Assembly: GCA_021780275.1 (NCBI GenBank)
Contig: JAJXZC010000126.1
Span: 1 to 10,174, forward strand
Length of the DNA stretch: 10,174 nucleotides
Direction: 5' to 3'
Source: Pseudomonadota bacterium
GTDB lineage: Bacteria; Pseudomonadota; Alphaproteobacteria; Parvibaculales; Parvibaculaceae
The position numbers were made by a program, and so were the translations under genes. The notes under the pieces are model-generated. The model was given only the letters and a program-made list of their open reading frames with translations. It did not search any database and was not told where the DNA came from. Shown one piece after another: positions 1 to 6,222 of this stretch. Numbering within the stretch: position 1 is the stretch's first letter; the number at the start of each line of letters is the position of its first letter.

Positions 1-875
1 GTCAGATGCTTCGGACCCGAGGCATCGGCGGTGATGAAGGGCAGGTTCACTTCCGTCTGCTGCGCCGAGGAAAGCTCGATCTTCGCCTTTTCGGCGGCTT
101 CCTTCAGACGCTGCAGCGCAAGCTTGTCGCCGCGCAGGTCGATGCCGTTCTCTTTCTTGAACTCGTCGGCGAGGTAGTTGACCAGACGCATGTCGAAGTC
201 TTCGCCGCCGAGGAACGTGTCGCCGTTCGTCGCCTTCACTTCGAAGACGCCGTCGCCGATTTCGAGAATGGAGATATCGAACGTGCCGCCGCCGAGGTCG
301 TAGACGGCGATGATTTCGCCGTTCTTCTTGTCGAGGCCATAAGCGAGGGCGGCTGCCGTCGGCTCGTTGATGATGCGCAGCACTTCAAGGCCGGCGATCT
401 TGCCCGCGTCCTTGGTCGCCTGGCGCTGGGCGTCGTTGAAATAGGCGGGAACCGTGATGACGGCCTGCGTCACCGTCTCGCCGAGATAGTTCTCGGCCGT
501 TTCCTTCATCTTCTGGAGAATGAAGGCGGAAATCTGCGAGGCGGAATATTTCTCGGCATTGGCCTCGACCCATGCGTCGCCGTTCGGCGCGCGCACGATC
601 GAATAGGGCACCATGCCCTTGTCCTTCTGCGTCGTCGGATCGTCATAGGAGCGGCCGATAAGGCGCTTGATCGCGAAGAAGGTGTTGGTCGGGTTGGTGA
701 CCGCCTGGCGCTTCGCCGATTGTCCGACAAGGCGCTCGCCATCCGGCGAGAAGGCCACGATCGACGGCGTCGTGCGCAGGCCTTCGGAATTCTCGATCAC
801 TTTCGGAGTGGAACCATCCATCACCGCGACGCACGAATTCGTGGTGCCGAGGTCGATGCCGATTACTTTTCCCAT
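1..875 (-). CDS. dnaK: Molecular chaperone DnaK (Hsp70), N-terminal 291 residues; 3' end outside window
   Basis: ATP-dependent cytoplasmic Hsp70 chaperone that binds unfolded polypeptides and cycles with DnaJ and GrpE. The visible part is nearly all of the nucleotide-binding domain. The phosphate-1 loop GIDLGTTNS lies at residues 6-14, the conserved [17 protein letters not shown] at 142-158, the [12 protein letters not shown] hinge segment at 169-180, and the phosphate-2 motif DLGGGTFD at 193-200. The reading ends at residue 291 at the window edge, so the rest of the ATPase domain and the substrate-binding domain are not seen. The start is the ATG at 875-873, preceded by an AGAGGA ribosome-binding site; [14 protein letters not shown] is the usual family N-terminus. 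A sigma-32-like promoter lies about 160-190 bp upstream. dnaJ would be expected further left (inference from the usual dnaK-dnaJ order). The GrpE partner is encoded in the same window at 4240-4863. Confidence 0.98.
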   Translation of the reverse strand, partial: MGKVIGIDLGTTNSCVAVMDGSTPKVIENSEGLRTTPSIVAFSPDGERLVGQSAKRQAVTNPTNTFFAIKRLIGRSYDDPTTQKDKGMVPYSIVRAPNGDAWVEANAEKYSASQISAFILQKMKETAENYLGETVTQAVITVPAYFNDAQRQATKDAGKIAGLEVLRIINEPTAAALAYGLDKKNGEIIAVYDLGGGTFDISILEIGDGVFEVKATNGDTFLGGEDFDMRLVNYLADEFKKENGIDLRGDKLALQRLKEAAEKAKIELSSAQQTEVNLPFITADASGPKHL

Positions 876-1036
876 CTCAAAGGTCCTCTTTATTTTGCGG
901 CAGGCCGGGCGAGCCCGTTCAGACGGCGCCCAATGCCATTCCCGCACGACTTGCGCAAGCTGCGCCTTCGGCGAGTCCGGCTCCGGCCCCCTAAGGGGTC
1001 CCCCGAATGGCTTGGGGGGTGGAATGACTGGGCTGT
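876..1036 (-). promoter_or_regulatory. Structured 5' leader of dnaK
   Basis: This stretch between the predicted heat-shock promoter and the dnaK ATG has no gene. It contains two neighbouring G/C inverted repeats. One is CCCCC at 1000-1004 against GGGGG at 1014-1018; the inner AA/TT (1006-1007 with 1012-1013) can extend the stem with one bulged base. The other is CCCC at 988-991 against GGGG at 995-998. Such strong hairpins near the predicted transcript start could stabilise the mRNA or modulate expression. They lie more than 100 nt from the ribosome-binding site, so direct masking of it is not evident. Confidence 0.35.
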
Positions 1037-1065
1037 ATATAGGTTTCGCTTGTGAGCCCCGCAAG
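1037..1065 (-). promoter_or_regulatory. Sigma-32 (RpoH)-type heat-shock promoter of dnaK
   Basis: On the minus strand the sequence reads CTTG (1065-1062), 18 bp, then CCTATAT (1043-1037). This agrees well with the alphaproteobacterial heat-shock consensus CTTG-N17/18-CYTAT-N-T. It faces dnaK, and transcription from it would give a leader of roughly 155 nt. The -35 element sits inside a small palindrome, CCCCGC-AA-GCGGGG at 1057-1070. No CIRCE element (TTAGCACTC-N9-GAGTGCTAA) is present here, which fits RpoH rather than HrcA control of dnaK. The assignment is by eye; no transcription start is known. Confidence 0.65.
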
Positions 1066-1181
1066 CGGGGATGCGGCATTTGGGCCACAGGGATTCGTTT
1101 TGTGGGATTGGCCCGCATCACTTTCCCGATTAGGGCTCACGGGCGGTAACCCCAGCACGTGTTAACCGATGGGAGATTGAG

Positions 1182-1814
1182 TTGGCGAAGCGGACGCCGG
1201 TCGAAACGGGTTTCGAAGGCCTCGCCCTCTATCCGGGGCTGCTCGGCCTGGCGGAGCAGCGCGGCCTGATCGAGGCGCTGCGGGAGGGCGCAAAGGCCGC
1301 CCCGCCCTATCGCCCCCGCATGCCGCGCACCGGCCAGCCCTGGTCGATCACCCAGACCAATTTCGGCCCGCTCGGCTGGTTTTCGGACGAGAGCGGCTAT
1401 CGCTACGAGCCCCGCCACCCCGAAACCGGCGAGCCCTGGCCCCCGATCCCGCAGATCCTTCTCGACCTGTGGACGGAGCTTGCCGCCTACCCGGCCCCGC
1501 CCGAGGCCTGCCTCGTCAATATTTACCGGGGCGAGAAGGCGAAGATGGGCCTCCATCAGGACCGCGACGAAGCGGCACTGGACGCCCCCGTCCTCTCGGT
1601 TTCGCTGGGCGACACTTGCGTCTTCCACGTCGGCGGCTATGAGCGCCGCGACAAGTCGAAAAGCTTCCGCCTGTCGAGCGGCGACGTGTTGATCTTGGGT
1701 GGCCCCTCCAGAATGCGCTTCCACGGCGTCGACCGGATCATCCCCGGCTCGTCGCAACTGGTGGAAGGCGGAGGGAGGCTGAATTTGACGCTGCGGCGGG
1801 TGACGAAGGTCTAA
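1182..1814 (+). CDS. alkB: AlkB-type alpha-ketoglutarate/Fe(II)-dependent DNA repair dioxygenase
   Basis: Oxidative demethylase that removes alkyl lesions such as 1-methyladenine and 3-methylcytosine from DNA, using Fe(II), O2 and 2-oxoglutarate. It has 210 residues, against about 216 for E. coli AlkB. The iron ligands are visible as H125 and D127 (LHQDRDE) and H181 (RFHGVDR). The 2-oxoglutarate-binding end is RLNLTLRR, with R199 and R205 matching the R-x5-R of E. coli AlkB. N113 and Y115 (VNIYRG) match the conserved N-x-Y. The substrate-lid-like segment GYRYEPRHPETGEPWPPIP at 72-90 is also typical. The start is TTG at 1182, with GGGAG at 1171-1175 as ribosome-binding site; the ATG at 1169 and the GTG at 1159 are out of frame. 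It is transcribed divergently from dnaK and alone on its strand. A long open frame on the opposite strand is a codon-bias shadow. No Ada box was identified. Confidence 0.93.
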   Translation: MAKRTPVETGFEGLALYPGLLGLAEQRGLIEALREGAKAAPPYRPRMPRTGQPWSITQTNFGPLGWFSDESGYRYEPRHPETGEPWPPIPQILLDLWTELAAYPAPPEACLVNIYRGEKAKMGLHQDRDEAALDAPVLSVSLGDTCVFHVGGYERRDKSKSFRLSSGDVLILGGPSRMRFHGVDRIIPGSSQLVEGGGRLNLTLRRVTKV

Positions 1815-1987
1815 TTAGTTGGGTATCGGGTGGAAGATGCAGCCGCTTAGAAACGCCGAGCGCGAGGAATTGTAGCAAGTATTGGGACAGCATGGCACGA
1901 AGATAGCCGCCACTGACAGCCATTAGTGGTTACTCGTCACGTTGCCAAATTGCGGTAGGAGAGGGGTTATCGCTAACAGCGGATCAT
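1815..1987. other. Gene-free left flank of the AT-rich island
   Basis: Between the alkB stop and the end of the toxin-like gene no convincing gene, RNA or terminator is seen. The only open frame is a 61-codon minus-strand frame (1738-1923) that mostly runs antisense to the end of alkB and resembles nothing recognised. Composition changes from GC-rich to mixed within this stretch, so the left edge of the inserted segment probably lies here. No clear direct repeat or attachment site shared with the right flank was found by eye. Confidence 0.4.
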
Positions 1988-2368
1988 TTAAGCTGCAGCC
2001 TTATTAAGGGCATTACATATTCTGATGATATGACGGGTTTCCATCGTCTCCGAAGATGCGAGATGGTTTGCCAATGCTCTCATGAAGTCTTTTGTCAGAC
2101 ACCCAATTGGTTCGGCTGAAAAAGCTTCCAATTCTTCCGATGTGTAGAAAACAGGATCGCTACAACTGATAAAACTTTCTTCTTTTGGAAGGCAGTCATA
2201 TTCAGCATTAATTATAGCAAAATCACCAAAATAATTCTGTGAGCAGATGAATAAGAACGTATTTCCATCTTGCCAATCGTCGTCACAAATAAATATGTGA
2301 TATTTATCTCTCTGTTGGTGACCCTTTGCCCTATTGGTGCGCCAGAAATAAATCTCACCGGTTCGCAT
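1988..2368 (-). CDS. Small MazF/PemK-like protein, candidate toxin of a Panacea toxin-antitoxin pair
   Basis: The protein has 126 residues from the ATG at 2368-2366. A GTG one codon earlier (2371) is possible and would give 127. It opens with MRTGEIYFWRTN and continues with a predicted beta-strand series (KYHIFICDDD at 22-31, TFLFICSQNYFGDF at 37-50, then LPKEESFISCSDPVFYTSEEL at 60-80). This is the layout of the SH3-like barrel of MazF/PemK/CcdB-type toxins. The C-terminal part, about 88-126, is helical (IGCLTKDFMRALANHL). Family membership is inferred from pattern only, and the catalytic residues of MazF ribonucleases cannot be assigned with certainty. It follows the Panacea-domain gene with overlapping TGATG stop/start, so it is translationally coupled and downstream, as toxins often are relative to their antitoxins. 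Base composition is clearly AT-richer than in the housekeeping genes. It could instead be a SocB-like toxin or a protein of another function. Confidence 0.62.
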   Translation of the reverse strand: MRTGEIYFWRTNRAKGHQQRDKYHIFICDDDWQDGNTFLFICSQNYFGDFAIINAEYDCLPKEESFISCSDPVFYTSEELEAFSAEPIGCLTKDFMRALANHLASSETMETRHIIRICNALNKAAA

Positions 2369-2937
2369 CACATATGCTCTGCAACCTGCTCAAAATCTAA
2401 AATAAATTCGGCCTTTCGAGGGCTTTCCTCCACCATGTCCTCGTATTTCATTTCGGCGCGTTTTGTTCCACCGTTTCGATGGTCCCAAGCATTCTTATAC
2501 GCGAAGTGAGAATGCGTAATCTTGTACAGATCGTCGAATGACAGATGCCCGTACTGCGCCAAAATTTCATCGAATATCTTTAAATCGCTCTTTGAAAAGA
2601 CGTCATGATTCACGGCACGTTTGGGCGCGCGAATAAATGTCATCCTACCGAGCTTTTCTGTTTCGAATGGCAGCTCATCTATATGCGCTTTGCGTAACAC
2701 CCTGCCGTCATGTTCAAGCATGTCGAGCGCGTGTGTTGCTACCGGACCAAACGGAAGGGCGAAATAAGTCTCAAAAGTTATCGGACGGCCATATCGATTG
2801 AGATGTTCGCGGTCCGCCAAATATAGAAATTTTACGGCCTGATATTGGTCAGCATTGGGCCGCTTGTGAGCTAGATACAACAGTAGCTCAACGATCTTTT
2901 CTAATTTCGGCTTATATTTCAAACGAGCGTCGCTCAT
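2368..2937 (-). CDS. Panacea/SocA-like (DUF4065) domain protein, candidate antitoxin
   Basis: The protein has 189 residues. The diagnostic part is at 31-73: a helix with KFLYLADREHLNRYGRPIT, then FETYFALPFGPVATHALDML. This is the hydrophobic-YLADREHL-x2-YGRPIT...GPV pattern of the Panacea domain found in PanA antitoxins, in the GepA-type phage-associated proteins and in Caulobacter SocA. The domain is known to pair with many unrelated toxins, and in SocA it delivers the toxin to ClpXP. The C-terminal half is mostly helical (FSKSDLKIFDEILAQYGHLSFDDLYKITHSH at 114-144). I chose the ATG at 2937-2935 because GAGG sits 5 nt upstream; a GTG at 2961 would add 8 residues but has no ribosome-binding site and would begin close to the predicted transcript start. 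Its stop overlaps the start of the MazF-like gene. Neutralisation of that protein is inferred from gene order and family. Confidence 0.82.
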   Translation of the reverse strand: MSDARLKYKPKLEKIVELLLYLAHKRPNADQYQAVKFLYLADREHLNRYGRPITFETYFALPFGPVATHALDMLEHDGRVLRKAHIDELPFETEKLGRMTFIRAPKRAVNHDVFSKSDLKIFDEILAQYGHLSFDDLYKITHSHFAYKNAWDHRNGGTKRAEMKYEDMVEESPRKAEFILDFEQVAEHM

Positions 2938-2970
2938 CTGTACCTCGCCAATGGCCCTCACAAGGCACTC

Positions 2971-2992
2971 GATATAAAGACCCCTTTATATC
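2971..2992. promoter_or_regulatory. Perfect 9-bp inverted repeat, likely operator of the toxin-antitoxin operon
   Basis: GATATAAAG at 2971-2979 and CTTTATATC at 2984-2992 are exact reverse complements with a 4-bp spacer (ACCC). The repeat begins 34 bp upstream of the chosen antitoxin ATG and covers the predicted -10 box, the usual position for an autoregulatory operator of a toxin-antitoxin operon. It is more symmetrical than expected by chance for so short a gap. Binding by the Panacea protein, the complex or another factor is inference; the Panacea protein has no obvious DNA-binding domain that I can point to. Confidence 0.55.
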
Positions 2993-3012
2993 GGGATTTC
3001 ATGCTACGTGAA
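2985..3012 (-). promoter_or_regulatory. Predicted sigma-70 promoter of the toxin-antitoxin operon
   Basis: Minus strand: TTCACG at 3012-3007 as a 4/6 match to the -35 box, a 16-bp spacer, and TATAAA at 2990-2985 as a 5/6 match to the -10 box. The transcript would start near 2978 and give a leader of about 40 nt before the ATG at 2937. The -10 box is one half of the perfect inverted repeat, so a protein bound there would block RNA polymerase. Confidence 0.45.
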
Positions 3013-3272
3013 TTTAGATCCCAGGTCCACCGAACCCATGTCTGTTAACAGATATGGAGGCAAGATAGGGCGGCAATGTGACATAGAAGACTCAACGCGC
3101 GATTACTGAGCCAATTCCGTCATATTCATGTTGGAATGCTGCCCCAACTGGGTTTGACAGTGCCTATCCCGCTGCCCCTATTAGTTTGTAGGGCATCTGT
3201 TGAGCTTCCGCTTCGCTTAGGCGCCCCTCAGCGCGGGGGAATAGACGATGGGCAAACCTCACCAAGCTCTGA
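2993..3272. other. Gene-free right flank of the AT-rich island
   Basis: Apart from the predicted -35 region of the toxin-antitoxin operon, about 280 bp up to the nnrU stop hold no convincing gene. A 23-codon plus-strand frame starting at 3038 (MSVNRYGGKIG...) is unrecognised. It contains a perfect 12-bp palindrome (TCTGTTAACAGA, 3041-3052). A weak CCCC/GGGG hairpin lies around 3225-3240 downstream of nnrU but lacks a following U-tract on the nnrU strand. The stretch may be decayed remains of the insertion that brought in the pair; that is inference. Confidence 0.4.
3041..3052. repeat. Perfect 12-bp palindrome TCTGTTAACAGA
   Basis: The sequence equals its own reverse complement over 12 bp, which makes it a possible binding site for a dimeric regulator or simply a chance palindrome. 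It lies about 50 bp upstream of the toxin-antitoxin operator, in otherwise gene-free sequence. No matching second copy was noticed in the window. Confidence 0.3.
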
Positions 3273-3980
3273 TCAATAAGGCTTCCAGCCCGGGATCGGC
3301 GAAACGTCGAAAAGCCAGAGATGGACGTAGAGCATCAGCGCGAAGGCGATGAGGCTCGCGAGGATGCGCCACCAGCCATGCCGGGTGAAACGGAACTTCG
3401 TCCGCTTCGAGAAGATCGCCGCGAAGGGAAGGTTCGAGGTCTTGGCCGCGAAGGCGTCCCACTTGGCGCCGAGCTTGCGGCGGCGCTTCTCGTCGATGGA
3501 GAGCGTGCCCAGCGCCGCGACCAGCAGGAAGGTTCCGAAGAAAAGGATTGAGGCCTTGTCGCCCTTCATGGCGATGTGAAGCGTCGACCAGATCATCACG
3601 CCCCAGAGGAAGGGATGACGCGTGATGTGGACGATGCCCAGCGCGTCGTCGCCCTCTGTGTCGAGCACGCGCTCCGAACGGAAGGCGGTCGGGTTCGGCG
3701 TGGTGAGGCCCACCACCGCGAAAAGGAAGGCGATCAGCATGACCGGCGGCGCCATGTGCTTGAGCCCCACGGGCGCGACCCAGTAGAGCCGATCAGGCTC
3801 CATCACGGCTTCGTTGTAGCCGATGATGAGCCAGACGAGCCCGCCCACAGAGGCGAGCGCGAAAGCGCCGAGATAGGGCCATTCACCGATTGCGCCGACG
3901 ACTGCATCGCGCAACCGCGTCCCCGAAACGCCGATGTGAATAGCCAGAAAGAAGGCTGCCGCCGCCCACAGATTCGCCAT
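3273..3980 (-). CDS. NnrU-family integral membrane protein
   Basis: This is a 235-residue inner-membrane protein of the NnrU family, the family that also contains the plant zeta-carotene isomerase Z-ISO. nnrU was named in Rhodobacter for a role linked to nitric oxide/denitrification metabolism, but most homologues have no proven function. About six hydrophobic segments are visible, near residues 4-20, 37-55, 75-94, 124-138, 145-162 and 205-224. The family RHP motif (ITRHPFLWG, 119-127) and further histidines in or next to membrane segments (H15, H75, H135) are present and could ligate haem, as proposed for Z-ISO. The start is the ATG at 3980-3978 with a strong GGGGAG ribosome-binding site; an in-frame upstream extension to 4085 lacks both the family N-terminus and a ribosome-binding site. 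No denitrification or carotenoid gene is nearby, so the substrate cannot be named. Confidence 0.85.
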   Translation of the reverse strand: MANLWAAAAFFLAIHIGVSGTRLRDAVVGAIGEWPYLGAFALASVGGLVWLIIGYNEAVMEPDRLYWVAPVGLKHMAPPVMLIAFLFAVVGLTTPNPTAFRSERVLDTEGDDALGIVHITRHPFLWGVMIWSTLHIAMKGDKASILFFGTFLLVAALGTLSIDEKRRRKLGAKWDAFAAKTSNLPFAAIFSKRTKFRFTRHGWWRILASLIAFALMLYVHLWLFDVSPIPGWKPY

Positions 3981-4077
3981 GAAACTCCCCTGCCTCGTAC
4001 CAAACGCGATTGAAAATCGTTCTTGCCCCCTCCCGTACAAGGGCTTTTGCAAGCATGCCTCAATTCGCCGCAACATC

Positions 4078-4118
4078 AAAAACAAAGCCTCGCTCCGACC
4101 TCACTTCAGCAGAGGTCG
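4078..4118 (-). terminator. Possible intrinsic terminator downstream of grpE
   Basis: On the minus strand a 7-bp stem CGACCTC/GAGGTCG (4118-4112 with 4102-4096, 9-nt loop) is followed after 9 nt by the T-rich run TTTGTTTTT (4086-4078). It lies about 120 nt past the grpE stop and before nnrU, so it could end the hrcA-grpE transcript. The distance between stem and T-run is longer than ideal, hence low confidence. Confidence 0.3.
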
Positions 4119-4164
4119 AATAGATAAGCGCTGGCCGGGATGCGGGGATAAGCGGGTGCGCGGC

Positions 4165-4232
4165 CTCCCCGCTTGTGGCGGGGAGACATGGCTTTCGGGG
4201 TATGGATGCAGGTCGGCCCGCGATCGGGGCCG
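4165..4232. other. Two GC-rich hairpins in the grpE-nnrU gap
   Basis: CTCCCCGC/GCGGGGAG (4165-4172 with 4178-4185, 5-nt loop) and CGGCCC/GGGCCG (4214-4219 with 4227-4232, 7-nt loop) lie 8-75 nt beyond the grpE stop. Each is followed on the plus strand by a short GGGAGAC repeat. Neither has a T-run, so they could be transcript 3'-end stabilisers or factor-dependent terminator parts. The 259-bp gap 3981-4239 otherwise shows no gene. Confidence 0.35.
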
Positions 4233-4239
4233 GGAGACG

Positions 4240-4863
4240 TCAGGCTTTCGTATCGACGCGGGTGCCGTTGGCCGCACCCTCGTCCGCCTTGGCGACGCCG
4301 ACGCGGGCGGCGCGGAGCAGCCTGTCGCCGATCATGTAACCGGCCTCGATGACATGGACGACCGTGCCCGCCGGCTGGCCGGTGCCGGGCACTTCGAACA
4401 TGGCTTCATGCAGATTGGCGTCGAAGCGGTCGCCCGGTGTCGGGGTGATTTCCTTGATGCCGTGGCGCTCGAAGGTGGCGAGGAGCTGGCGTTCGGTCAT
4501 CTCCACGCCTTCGATCAGCGCCTTCACCGTCGCGGAGGCGGCTTCGCGCTCTTCCGGGTTCAGCGTGGCGATGGCGCGGCGCAGATTGTCCGACACCTGC
4601 ACCATGTCGCGGGCGAAATTCTGCGCGCCATAGCGCGCCGCGTCCTGCCGGTCGCGCTCGGCGCGGCGGCGGACATTTTCGGCTTCGGCGACGGCGCGAA
4701 GGAGCTTGTCCTTCAGATCGGCATTTTCGGCCTGCAGCGACTGCAGCACGACAAAGGGATCGGGCTCGCCCTCGGCGCCCTGGGCTTCCTCGGCGGCTTC
4801 AGGTAGCGGCTGCGGCGCGACGCCCATGGCTGCCGCTTCGTCTTCGTTGTTCTGATCGCTCAT
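4240..4863 (-). CDS. grpE: GrpE nucleotide-exchange factor for DnaK
   Basis: This cytoplasmic homodimeric cochaperone drives ADP release from DnaK. It has 207 residues from the chosen start. The first 35 residues are acidic and low in complexity (NNEDEAAAMG, AEEAQGAEGEPD), as usual. A long coiled-coil dimerisation helix spans about 38-100 (LQSLQAENADLKDKLLRAVAEAENVRRR). The C-terminal beta domain carries the family signature at 143-192 (PGDRFDANLHEAMFEVPG and VIEAGYMIGDRLLRAARVGVAK). The start is the ATG at 4863-4861 (MSDQNN) with GGA 7 nt upstream; in-frame ATGs at 4869 and 4893 are possible but have poorer ribosome-binding sites. It lies 90 bp downstream of hrcA on the same strand, probably the same transcript. 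Its partner dnaK is about 3.4 kb away on the same strand, with unrelated genes between. Confidence 0.97.
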   Translation of the reverse strand: MSDQNNEDEAAAMGVAPQPLPEAAEEAQGAEGEPDPFVVLQSLQAENADLKDKLLRAVAEAENVRRRAERDRQDAARYGAQNFARDMVQVSDNLRRAIATLNPEEREAASATVKALIEGVEMTERQLLATFERHGIKEITPTPGDRFDANLHEAMFEVPGTGQPAGTVVHVIEAGYMIGDRLLRAARVGVAKADEGAANGTRVDTKA

Positions 4864-4953
4864 CGTCATATCCACTGCGTTTGAGCCCCGCATGTGCGCG
4901 TTCGGGCCCCGTCTGTCAACCTGTGTGCTTCGAATTGCCGCCCGGATCGTGCC

Positions 4954-6015
4954 TCAGTTGATGAGGCGCCCGACGAGCTTTGCCGTGTAATCGACCATCG
5001 GGATCACGCGGGCGTAATTGAGCCGTTTGGGGCCGATCACGCCCAGTACGCCGACCACGCGCTGGCGCTGGTCCATATAGGGGCTGACGATCAGCGACGA
5101 GCCCGACAGCGAAAAGAGCTTGTTCTCCGAGCCGATGAAGATGCGCACCCCGTCCGCCTGCTCGGCAAGGCCCAGAAGCTGCACCAGCTCGCGCTTGTTC
5201 TCGATCTCGTCGAACAGAAGCCGGACCCGCTCCAGATCCTCCATCGCATGGACATCTTCGAGGAGCCGCGCGCGGCCGCGAACGATCAGCGACTTCGACA
5301 GCGGATCGTCCGACTGCGCGACCTTCGAGCCCGACCATGTCGCAAGGCCCGATGCGATGACGCGCGAAGTGAGTTCGTTGAGTTCCGCCCGCTGCGTTTC
5401 CATCTCGCTGGCGAGAATGGTTTTCGCTTCCTCGAAGGTCTTGCCGCGCAGCCGCGCATTCAGATAGTTCGTCGCCTCGACCAGCGTTGAGGGCGGCAGG
5501 CCCATCGGGATTTCGATGACGCGGTTTTCCACCTCGCCGCCTTCGGTGACGATGACGACGAGCGCCCGGCCCGGATCGATGGGCACGAATTCGATGTGCT
5601 TCAGCGACGCTTCATATTTGGGCGCCAGCACGAAGCCCGCCGCATGGCTGAGGCCGGAAAGCATTTTCGATGCTTCGTCGAGCACGTCCTCGACGCTCTT
5701 GTGCTGGCCGGAAACCTGCCGCTCGATCGAGCGGCGTTCATCTTCCGAGAGGTCGCCGATCTCGAGAAGCCCGTCCACGAACATGCGCAGGCCCGCTTCG
5801 GTCGGAATGCGTCCGGCGCTCGTATGCGGCGAGAAAAGCAGGCCCAAGGCCTCCAGATCCGACATCACATTGCGGATCGAGGCGGCCGACAGCGACATGG
5901 GGAGATGGCGCGACAGGAAGCGGGAGCCGACCGGATCGCCGGTTTCAAGATAGCTCTCCACGACACGGCGCAATATCTCGCGCGAGCGATCGTTGAGATC
6001 CTTGACGGCAACCAT
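4954..6015 (-). CDS. hrcA: Heat-inducible transcription repressor HrcA
   Basis: This repressor binds CIRCE elements, classically upstream of groESL, and needs GroEL for activity. It has 353 residues, in the family range. The N-terminal winged helix-turn-helix, about 5-75, is clear: [44 protein letters not shown], then [16 protein letters not shown]. The C-terminal GAF-like effector domain ends with the typical [29 protein letters not shown] near 321-349. The start is the ATG at 6015-6013, with a GGAG about 12 nt upstream that is rather distant. It heads a probable hrcA-grpE operon and is divergent from rph. No CIRCE inverted repeat was found in this window, so its targets (probably groESL) lie elsewhere and hrcA does not look autoregulated through CIRCE here. 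Confidence 0.97.
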   Translation of the reverse strand: MVAVKDLNDRSREILRRVVESYLETGDPVGSRFLSRHLPMSLSAASIRNVMSDLEALGLLFSPHTSAGRIPTEAGLRMFVDGLLEIGDLSEDERRSIERQVSGQHKSVEDVLDEASKMLSGLSHAAGFVLAPKYEASLKHIEFVPIDPGRALVVIVTEGGEVENRVIEIPMGLPPSTLVEATNYLNARLRGKTFEEAKTILASEMETQRAELNELTSRVIASGLATWSGSKVAQSDDPLSKSLIVRGRARLLEDVHAMEDLERVRLLFDEIENKRELVQLLGLAEQADGVRIFIGSENKLFSLSGSSLIVSPYMDQRQRVVGVLGVIGPKRLNYARVIPMVDYTAKLVGRLIN

Positions 6016-6066
6016 GGGTTCTGGCGTCTCCGCTATCTGTCTGAATTGAGCCGGAAATTCGAGGTA

Positions 6067-6095
6067 AATCTAGGAAGCGCGGCCGCCCGCGTCAA
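6067..6095 (-). promoter_or_regulatory. Predicted sigma-70-type promoter of hrcA-grpE
   Basis: On the minus strand, TTGACG (6095-6090, 5/6 match to the -35 box) is followed by exactly 17 bp and then TAGATT (6072-6067, 4/6 match to the -10 box). Transcription would start around 6060, about 45 nt before the hrcA ATG. This is a vegetative-type promoter; no heat-shock CTTG...CCTATAT element was noticed beside it. Confidence 0.55.
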
Positions 6096-6124
6096 TTGCG
6101 GCTGTCCACGGTCTCCCGCAACCT

Positions 6125-6153
6125 TTGCCTTTGGGCCCTGCCCGCGCTACTAA
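6125..6153 (+). promoter_or_regulatory. Weak candidate promoter for rph-rdgB-hemW
   Basis: TTGCCT (6125-6130), a 17-bp spacer, and TACTAA (6148-6153) form a poor but correctly spaced sigma-70-like element about 70 bp upstream of the rph start, in the 207-bp divergent gap between hrcA and rph. The -10 match is only about half of the consensus. Confidence 0.3.
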
Positions 6154-6222
6154 ACCGGCGGTCCCCGGCGCATCCGGTTCCGGCTGGCCGATAGCAAATT
6201 TCTGACGGAAGAGAAGGTTTCC

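Noticed and set aside
6..1055. 349-codon plus-strand open frame across dnaK and its promoter
   Set aside because: Antisense to unmistakable DnaK and runs through its promoter region; no recognisable domain.
1057..1070. CCCCGCAAGCGGGG read as a transcription terminator
   Set aside because: No T-run follows on either strand, and it coincides with the -35 element of the dnaK heat-shock promoter.
1137..1757. 206-codon minus-strand open frame opposite alkB
   Set aside because: Antisense to a clear AlkB with intact catalytic residues; the frame is a product of high GC at third codon positions and resembles no protein family.
1738..1923. 61-codon minus-strand frame between alkB and the island
   Set aside because: Overlaps the alkB 3' end, has no ribosome-binding site that stands out and no recognised similarity; treated as chance.
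2369..2371. GTG at 2371 as the start of the MazF-like gene
   Set aside because: Possible, but the adjacent ATG at 2368, in a TGATG stop/start overlap, is the more usual coupled start; the difference is one residue.
1813..3190. ATTAGTT near 1815 and near 3180 as flanking direct repeats of the island
   Set aside because: Only about 7 bp are shared with no extension, which is expected by chance over this length.
6016..6222. CIRCE element in the hrcA-rph intergenic region
   Set aside because: Looked for TTAGCACTC-N9-GAGTGCTAA and near matches on both strands and found none.
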